Origin: Mauremys mutica
Lineage: Eukaryota; Chordata; Testudines; Geoemydidae
Length of the DNA stretch: 64,000 nucleotides
Direction: 5' to 3'
Assembly: GCF_020497125.1 (NCBI RefSeq)
Contig: NC_059073.1
Location: 21,721,225 to 21,785,224, forward strand
Shown here one piece after another: positions 56,576-64,000 of the stretch; the first letter of the stretch is position 1; every line of letters starts with the position of its first letter. The position numbers were made by a program, and so were the translations under genes. Below the pieces are notes generated by a model. The model searched no databases, was not told the origin of the DNA, and saw only the letters and a program-made list of their open reading frames with translations.

Positions 56576-59293
56576 TCACTATACCTTACCCAGTCACTTC
56601 CTACCCCTAAACACTGTATTGTTCTCCCTATAAACAAGAACATATAATTGGAAATGCAGCCAAACAATGGCTAGATCTTTTAATTTAGTTAAAAGTATGT
56701 ATTAATTGTAGTCATGTTTACCAGTTTGGCAATACATTTTAAAAAAAATATCAAAATAATGGGTCTTTCGATCATTTATTAGCTCCCAGGAAGAAAAGTC
56801 AAGGCTTTTGCATTAAGCATTGCTCAGGTGCAATTGGGTCTGTCATCAGATAATTTTATTTTTATTGTGTAGCCTCTCGTCCTGACCCAGCTTTAAGCAC
56901 CCCTCATCATTGTCACTGCCAGAACAAGAAGTTATGTAACTATCTGTAACCATAGCAGCAGCAGCAGGAGAAAACAATAGCATTGTCTGGATGTATCCAT
57001 CATCATCCATCATCGGTTAGTACTGAGCACTGAAATGTTACCATAAAGAAAACCTGGGAAAGGAGAGTAGATTTATATTTGTAGCAGCCACAGCTCAGAT
57101 GGGGACAGGGAGGAGGAGAATTTGGAACAAGGCAGTTCACCTTCCTAAAATGAAAGAAAGAAAGAAAAACTCCTTCGTTAACTATTTACTACTTGAGCTA
57201 TATTAATATTAATTAACAATTAGAGTACTGGCTAGTTCCCAGGTAAGTGGCACCAGGGAATCATATGTTTTTAAAGTTGTGGGTTCACTTCACAAGCCAA
57301 GATGTTAAGAGATTTTCCCATACTACTAGTGTTTCACTTTCTTTAAAGCAGTCTTCTACCATAGAAAAGGCTGCCATTCATAATATAACAAATCTCTTCC
57401 AATGGCCTTTTGGAAGGCCAGAAATATCAGACACTGAGCCACTGGTAAAAAGTAAGAAGAACATTGGTTGATCCTAGCTGGTCACTATCAATCTCTTTAC
57501 TTGATGGACTGTATTCTAAACAGTTACATTAACATACAAGCAACACAACCAACACATTTTTACAGTATGTCGACACTAAATTATTCAACCATTTTTAAAA
57601 ACCATCTCCCTAGCTCCAGTCATATATATTGGTCCTATATATTGATGATGGCTCTTATGTTAAATTGACAAGACCTGCCTTTGAATGTCATTCATCAAGT
57701 TGTCCACCCTTTGTGGCATGAGTAGATCTAGTGCATATTCTCCTTTTTTGTCCCCTTTATTTTATTTATGTTTCCTGGTACTCTTACGATCAAATTCTGT
57801 CCTCAGATATACACATGTAGCTCCCATTGAATGCAACACTGTCATTACATCAGAGTCATTCCTTAGGTAAGACCATTTTTTCTTGAGTGTCTGCAAAGTG
57901 CCTAATATAAAGAAAATGCTGCTGTTAATAAATAACAATAGCCGCAAATCTGGAGTAACCTCATTGACTCCAGATGCGAGCAGATTTGGCACTACATGAA
58001 TTGTGCATTCCTATCAGAGGCACAATTCAGTCACTGTTTTACAGAAAGTTAACTGTATGTGTGATTAACACAGTAAACAACATTCTCAGTTTAAAAAAAA
58101 ACAGTCATTTGGGGAAATTCTTATGTCATTGCCATAATGGGTGGATCAGTCGACCACGCACTTCATTGGAAATAGAGCCATCTCTTCCCAAAATCAGGTT
58201 CTAAGACTTACAATGCAGTTCTCAAACAAAGGAGATTTTGACTTCTATCATCCTGATTTGCATTTACATCCCGTTTGGCCTTATTTAAAAGCAAAAACAT
58301 CTGACAACTATTCCATGGCTAAGAAGGTAGAGCAGGATTTTATGCTGTATCTATTTTATGTTCCACTCCCCAGAGTATCTATATAACTCTGCTGATTTTC
58401 CAACCATAATAAAAGTGGGATTACGTCTACACAGATCTTCCTGTTCTAAGCAATAATAGCTTGCTTTTCTCCTGCAGTAAAACAAAAATCTTTACCAAGG
58501 CTCAAGTTTTCCCATAGAGATCCCAGGAAGACTAGGACTGGCCACTAAGACCAGAAACTGACTTCAACACATAGATGCCCAGTTGAGTCAAGAGGAAGCC
58601 ACCACTAACCTGCCAGAGATCAAAGCAGCTAGGTAAAGCCCAGGAGGACGGCAGAGTGGAGCAGGAGGTTCAGAGAGGAAGATGATGTTAGAGCAATAAC
58701 TAGCAGATGGTTCACAAACTTTTTTCTCCTACTCAATTCTAGTCAAAACTACCCTAGGTTCTGCTCCCACAAATTCAGTAGCTTCTTAATCATGAGGCAG
58801 TTGAGTTGAACATTCTTCCACTTTCTATTGCTGTAGCTTTTATGGCTTGTTGATAAGGGAGCTGTCCAGCAAGAAAACAATCATCAACAGAACTCACTGG
58901 CAACACTAATTGGCCTGTGTTTAGTGCTAACCTGAGAGGAGCAAAGGTAACATTACAAAACCCTACCACTCAGGGCTCGTTGCCACATACCTACACATCA
59001 GTGAAAAACTAAAGACATTCTCCCTCTTTCTCTATCTTCAAAGTTTCATGATCGTTGTGTTTTATTTCTTTATTTATTTCTGCAACTGACAACCCACATA
59101 CTGCGTACCCAGAGAGGGGTAATTGCTGTCCAAGCTTATTTGCTCTCCGAGTCACAATTAAAGTAGCTCAAGCTTGGAAATTCACCCGAGCACATCTTCA
59201 GACACCATAAACTATTATTTTACTTATATAGTGCCCAATGGGCTATAAGAAAGAGCACAAGAACCCTTGCTTCAATTAGCTTGCAAAACATAA
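56576..59293. other. No recognised feature; small microsatellites
   Basis: CATC repeats near 56996-57012 and GAAA repeats near 57151-57167; otherwise nothing assignable. Confidence 0.5.
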
Positions 59294-59365
59294 GGGCCTG
59301 ATCCAAAGCTCATTGAAGTCAATGGGAGTCTTTTCATTTTCTTCAGTGGGCATGGGATCAGGCCC
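59294..59365. repeat. 72-bp fold-back repeat
   Basis: GGGCCTGATCC and GGATCAGGCCC are inverted, with CATTGAAGTCAATGGGAGT between; flanks TAA and TGA. Confidence 0.7.
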
Positions 59366-59895
59366 TGAGTAGGCAGTGAATGGATGAAAGAAGAAGGATG
59401 AGAGGAAGAAAAATTAAATAAAAGCTACTTATTGAGATGGGGGAAGCACATGGCTTGTGAATTTCACATTTCTTGTCTTCTATTTTCCCAACACTTCTTT
59501 GATGGGGCATGAGAGCTTCAAGGGATTCTGGAAGAGATGTATTATAAGGAGGCACCTGAAACGGGTGATGTTGGAGTCACAGAGAAGGTTTCTGGGGCAG
59601 CAGGCTGCAGGCACAGAAACCAAAGTGGGAGGAGGAGGTCAGCCTGGAAGCGGTGCATCAGCCACAGGATTCCATAGGACGCTAATTCAACCAACCAGCG
59701 CTCAGTGATACTGGGGTGGAACATTAAGGCCTCCTTCTTGTGCCTTTAAGTTCATTCTCTGTCACTGAAGCCCAGGTTGTCCCCCTCTCTTTGTTTTGGT
59801 CAATTGGAAGGTCTATTCTCAGCTCTGCAATCAGGAAATGCTTTCAGTCTTAGTTTTGAAAAAAGTATCTTATACTTTACACAGGAATGGATACT
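59366..59895. other. No recognised feature
   Basis: Nothing assignable. Confidence 0.4.
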
Positions 59896-60919
59896 TGTGA
59901 CCCAAAGACCTCTTGATGGCAATGGGCAGAGGGCACAGGGGTACCCAGGGGTGCAGAGACCCCTGGGTTCACCAAAAGAATGCCATGTAAGGTCTCTAAT
60001 GAAAGCCTGTGGCACATTGGTTATCAGAAGCATTGCGAGATGTACGCACAGAAAATATGTGAGGTGTTATGTATATATACTGAAAATTATGTTCTCTAGG
60101 CCTTCTAGTTAAAGGTGACCCAGAGGCAGTGTACCTTGAGACAGACTTCTCCAGACAGGAGATAGGAGCCACTTATTTCCCTGGTGGTACAATGGATGTC
60201 TGTAAGCATACTGAATCAATTGCCAGTGAAGAATTTGCAGAGACGTCAGAAGGAAACTGATGGGAAGAGGCAAAGAACAGGGGGTGACCCTCTTTTCAGG
60301 GGAAGATCAAAGGTCTGGTCTATCTAGGGTACAGATGAACCCCCAGGTATCATTCGATTTGTGAAGACAGGTGGTTGGCGGGCTTAATCTCAGGAAAAGG
60401 GGAATTTCAACCATCTTGGTTGAAAACTCTGGAAAGGGACTTGGGGTAAACTATCCTTTAGGAGACTCTGGAATGTCTTGTGAGTTAAGTTTAGGCTTTA
60501 GAAAGTGTGTCACGGTTTTATTTTATATATACCCATTTGTTTCCAATATTCTTACTTTAGATCATTTGAATCTCTGTTCTTTGATGATAAACTTATTCTA
60601 AGTGCTGTGTGTGAAGCAGAGTGGTGATGCTGAGTTAACACTAGTAAGCGGGTCTGAGTAAGAGTCTGAGAGCTCTGTGAGCATTCAGTGGAACAGAGGT
60701 TGGGCTCTCCAGAGGGATGCTGGGAGATTAGGTGTGCCTATCGCTAACCTGTACAGAAAGAACAAGGCCTGTGGTAGCCTGAAGGGAGCGCTTGTGTTGC
60801 CAGAGGCTGGTGGAGTCAGGAAGCTGATCCACAGCAGGCACAGACTAGATTTCCTCATACTTTGGGCAGGTGGTAGCGAGGAGTCTCACAACCCTGGGTC
60901 CCCCCCGGGGAAAGTCACA
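59896..60919 (+). mobile_element. LTR-like element, about 1.02 kb
   Basis: Begins TGTGACCCAAAGACC and ends AAAGTCACA. TTTGATGATAAACTTATTCT near 60578 may be a decayed poly(A) signal. I associate this sequence with a chelonian LTR family from memory. No target duplication is evident and no coding part remains. Confidence 0.55.
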
Positions 60920-63900
60920 GTGCTAAAGTAAAGGATCATTTCATCAAGTCATCAAGGATCGTTGGAACTCCTTTCAAGCATCATTAGAGCTCCTTTCCAG
61001 CACATTCAAAAGAGGGGGCGAGAATAAAACCCATAATCCAGTAGGGCTGGCTATGTTCACATTCGTAAAATGATCAATCACTAATTTTTCCCTGTGGGTG
61101 CACCATCCCCGGAGCACCCACAGAGTCGGCGCCTATGCTAACAAATTCAGTCTGAAAGGAAGATCACCCTGTTTTGATTAGAAATAAGGTAGATGGATAA
61201 ACTCTGTCTACATTTAAATCATGTCCCGCATGCACCTTAAGTGGGTTAGAAAATTCCACAGAACCAAGTCAAATTCATTTAACCAATATTACATGTGATT
61301 TTACTCACAGTTTGCCAGATCTTAAAATGGCAAGATGGTGAGAAATGTGTTCCACTTTCAGCTGAGAAATAGAAAAAAAAAAAAAAAAACCACCCGCACA
61401 CACACTTTTTTCTCAGAAAGCGGTTCATTTCAACTGAGAAGAAGAGCTGAGTTCCATCGTGAAAGCACAGTTAGGGATTTCCACGTTGTTAAGTAGCAGC
61501 AGTGCGCTATGTTTATGATAATCTGTACTACAGGAGAAAATTTTCTTTTGTCAGTAGAAGGAAACACCATGGGGAGGGGAGGGATTTGCCTTAAATTCCA
61601 TGCTGATATAAAAAAATGCATTGGTTTTGCTCAAAAAGTGCAATTGTAGAAGCCCATGCAGTGCTAAGAGAGCAGGAAATCAGACTTCCTTTTCTGTGCT
61701 GTCTTCTCAACCCACAAGCAGTTTCCTTAGCAAAATATTTTCAGAATATCACAGAACTCATAACGTAACCTGCTACAGTAAATCTAAATTCCACGCAGCT
61801 CCACTGCCTGTTAGGCATTAAGCTAATGTTAGGGCCTGTTCCTGTGTGGCTCTGTGTATTGGCAGTTGAAGGCTCTCAACATTGGGCAGTTTCATGCATT
61901 GAGTCCAGTTTAATTTCTATCTGCAATTCTGCCAGTTACAACCAGGAAAAATATTTATGACGTAACTGCATGATTTGTTTACTCGAGAAGGTTCAACTGA
62001 ACACCTGGATTTTGCTCACGTCCCGTTTTTTTCTTATGCACAATTTTGTAGCTGGCTTGACAGAGACACAAGTAGGTCAAGTGACTTGGCCAAGGTTGGA
62101 AAGGAAGCCATTGGCTCAGACAAGATTTAGAAGATCCCGGGATCCTTTTGGCTTCTGTTATTTGCTATTATCCAGACCACATGGTGTGCCTCAAGGACAG
62201 TTTAAGAGTGTGCTCTGTGAAATCTTGCTTCTGTGTCATTGCTGGATTATTTCCAATGACAAACATTGGCCGCTCACCATGCTTTCTCAGCAGCACTATT
62301 CAGCTGATTACTGTCTGCTCTCAGTTACGCTGGTGTAAATCCATAGCAGTGCCACTAAACGCAAGCAGAGAAAATCTGTCATAAAATGCACCTGTTCAAC
62401 TTTGTTGATTTCAACAGTTTCATGATTGTAAATAAGGGCAATATAGGATCTTCTTGAATTACTTCAGATTTACATGGGATTAACTGAATGCCCATAGTTT
62501 TTCTGACATCACCTGGAAAGCATCCTAGTCAAATAATTTATATTCCTGTTACCTGAGTAACTCATTGGCAGTGCATTGCACTGCCTTACTAAAATGGCTA
62601 CAGATATTTCTCCTAAAAAACTCCATGTTTTGCATTAGTGATCTCTTTCTCATGGGGAACACATTGAAGAGGAAGTAGGCTTCATTGCTATTTGTTAGTA
62701 AAGTGCTTTGAGAAAGTGCCATAGAATTGAAAAATGCACTATATAATATGGCACAAATTCACCAAAGTGCTTTAGGAACATTCGTAATTTAAAGCACATG
62801 AGCAGTGCATTGACTTAAATGGGACCTAGGCACACGCACAAGTACCTTGCTGAACCAGGGCTGATATATTTATCACAGAATTGAATCTTCTGCGGCAGAA
62901 AACAGCAGCCGTCACAATTCTAGTTTAGGGGGAGATATCGAGTACAAAGCAAACCCAGGAACATTATCCATTTGAAACTATAGAGGGAATATTTTATGGG
63001 AGTGGCAAAATATAATTATCCAGGGTGAAAATCCTAGTAAAACTCCCATTAACTTCATGGGAGGCCAAGCTGTTATCCCCAATCTTTAATGATCACCAAT
63101 GGTCAGAAGATTGGTTTTCATTCTGAAAATTGGGGTGGGAGGGAAGCACTTTGGTGCTTTTTTTTAAAATAAAATAATGTGTAAAAAGAACAAGGTCTTT
63201 TGGAGCTAGCAAGAATTAAGAATTGGTTCTACTACATTTCCAGGGAGCTCTCGCCTGCCACATAAGAGACATCACAGATCAGCTTCTTTCTTAAGAATGA
63301 GGATGTACCATCTTCCAACAAGAAAATCCACATGAGGATTCCTTTTGTTTTTCATTTCACTGAACCTGAAGGCATAATTGACTCAAATGTACGACTTTTT
63401 GTGAGAACCACATGGTTAAACACATCATAGGGAAAATGAAAATGACTGGCTTTGTGATGGTCTTTGCTGCTGCCATTCATCTACTTACGTCTTTGGTATA
63501 CCACTGGATTTCATTTGTCTGTCATGCTCTTGCCAGGAATTGTCTTACAGGCCATTCAGAAATCAACCTCTCCCTGCCTTTTAGAAACCTTTGACTCAGT
63601 TCCCCATCCATGTTGATACATGTTGCCAAAAATGTACATGGAATGTAAACTGTGGTGATCTTGGAACATTTGTGGTTTGAATGTCTCTATTAATCATTTG
63701 GCCTCTAAGGCCTAGGCCAAAATTCTCAAATCCAGTTAGCTAAAGTTGGGCTCCTAAAGCCAGATATAGTGCTAAATAATAGCTAAAGCTAAATAAAAGG
63801 CCTCATTTGCAAAGGTGCTGAGCTCCTGCTGCTCTCATTGACTTCAGTTGGCTTTGTTGGCATTTCAACACCTCTGAAAATCAGGGTAACTATTTAGGTG

Positions 63901-64000
63901 CCTAAATCTGGATTTAGGAGCCTAATTTTGGGTCCCAATTTAAATTTTTTTGGCCTTAATGAATTTTAAATTGGAGAGGAAAAAGAGAGAGAGACAGAAA
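60920..64000. other. Mostly unassigned, with small repeat remnants
   Basis: Holds a GTGGGTGCACCATCCCCGGA piece (about 61094, hAT-like remnant), poly(A) near 61374-61391, antisense MIR core GTGACTTGGCCAAGGTTGG (about 62080), a MIR tail AAGTGCTTTGAGAAAGTGCC (about 62700) and a fold-back ending TTTAGGAGCCTAATTTTG (63740-63930). No gene seen. Confidence 0.5.

Noticed and set aside
63412..63594. Hydrophobic 60-codon frame resembling a membrane segment
   Set aside because: No start context, splice support or recognisable family.
1..64000. Host protein-coding exons
   Set aside because: Every frame with recognisable similarity belongs to a mobile element; the rest lack domains or paired splice signals. 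Distal introns or non-coding genes cannot be excluded.
1..64000. CRISPR arrays, operons or other prokaryotic features
   Set aside because: No regularly spaced repeats; introns, SINEs and LINEs show this is vertebrate DNA.

Overview
The window looks like repeat-rich, non-coding vertebrate DNA, most likely from a turtle. I found no convincing exon of a host gene. The chelonian assignment is an inference. It rests on the combination of CR1 LINE tails, a tRNA-derived SINE whose 3' tail matches CR1, a Penelope-like retroelement with a GIY-YIG endonuclease, PIF/Harbinger elements of the Myb/SANT + DDE type, and ancient MIR and L2-like repeats. It was not checked against a database.

Layout. 1-3592: 3' part of a decayed Harbinger element (A), bordered by a MITE fragment and a Penelope fragment. 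4.5-8.4 kb: two CR1 pieces, one split by a 751-bp hAT element, then a tRNA-like fold-back repeat and a GC-rich hAT-like element. 10.5-12.5 kb: a Penelope-like element with a nearly readable reverse transcriptase/GIY-YIG frame and a hammerhead-like tail. 13.8-19.9 kb: LTR-like element, small hAT element, CR1 piece, fold-backs. 20-29 kb: mostly unassigned sequence with a SINE and small MITEs. 29075-33900: a complete Harbinger element (B). 35-47 kb: L2-like SINEs, an inverted copy of the 13.8-kb LTR, head-to-head Penelope tails, a deleted CR1, two sibling GC-rich hAT elements, and a solo LTR inside a MITE. 48-64 kb: CR1, MIR, MITEs, a 1-kb LTR, and long stretches without recognisable features.

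The most interesting object is Harbinger B. It has a TTA target duplication, 14-bp terminal repeats matching at 13 positions, an open 427-aa DDE transposase and a two-exon Myb/SANT gene whose splice keeps frame. In the intron of the Myb/SANT gene, on the opposite strand, lies a third reading frame of 100 aa followed by its own AATAAA. The diverged element A carries a homologous antisense frame at the same place. In both elements it sits in an exon of exactly 303 bases that begins right after an AG, next to the putative start codon. I read this as a candidate third Harbinger gene.

In Harbinger elements the Myb-like protein and the transposase are known to act together (DNA binding/nuclear import and catalysis). 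In B these two genes converge from the two termini. Each family also has its own six-base palindrome repeated near the ends: TTCGAA in B, AGCGCT in A. Nested insertions give relative ages. B lies inside an older 183-bp repeat, a hAT lies inside a CR1, an LTR lies inside a MITE, and small MITEs lie inside MIR and L2-like copies.
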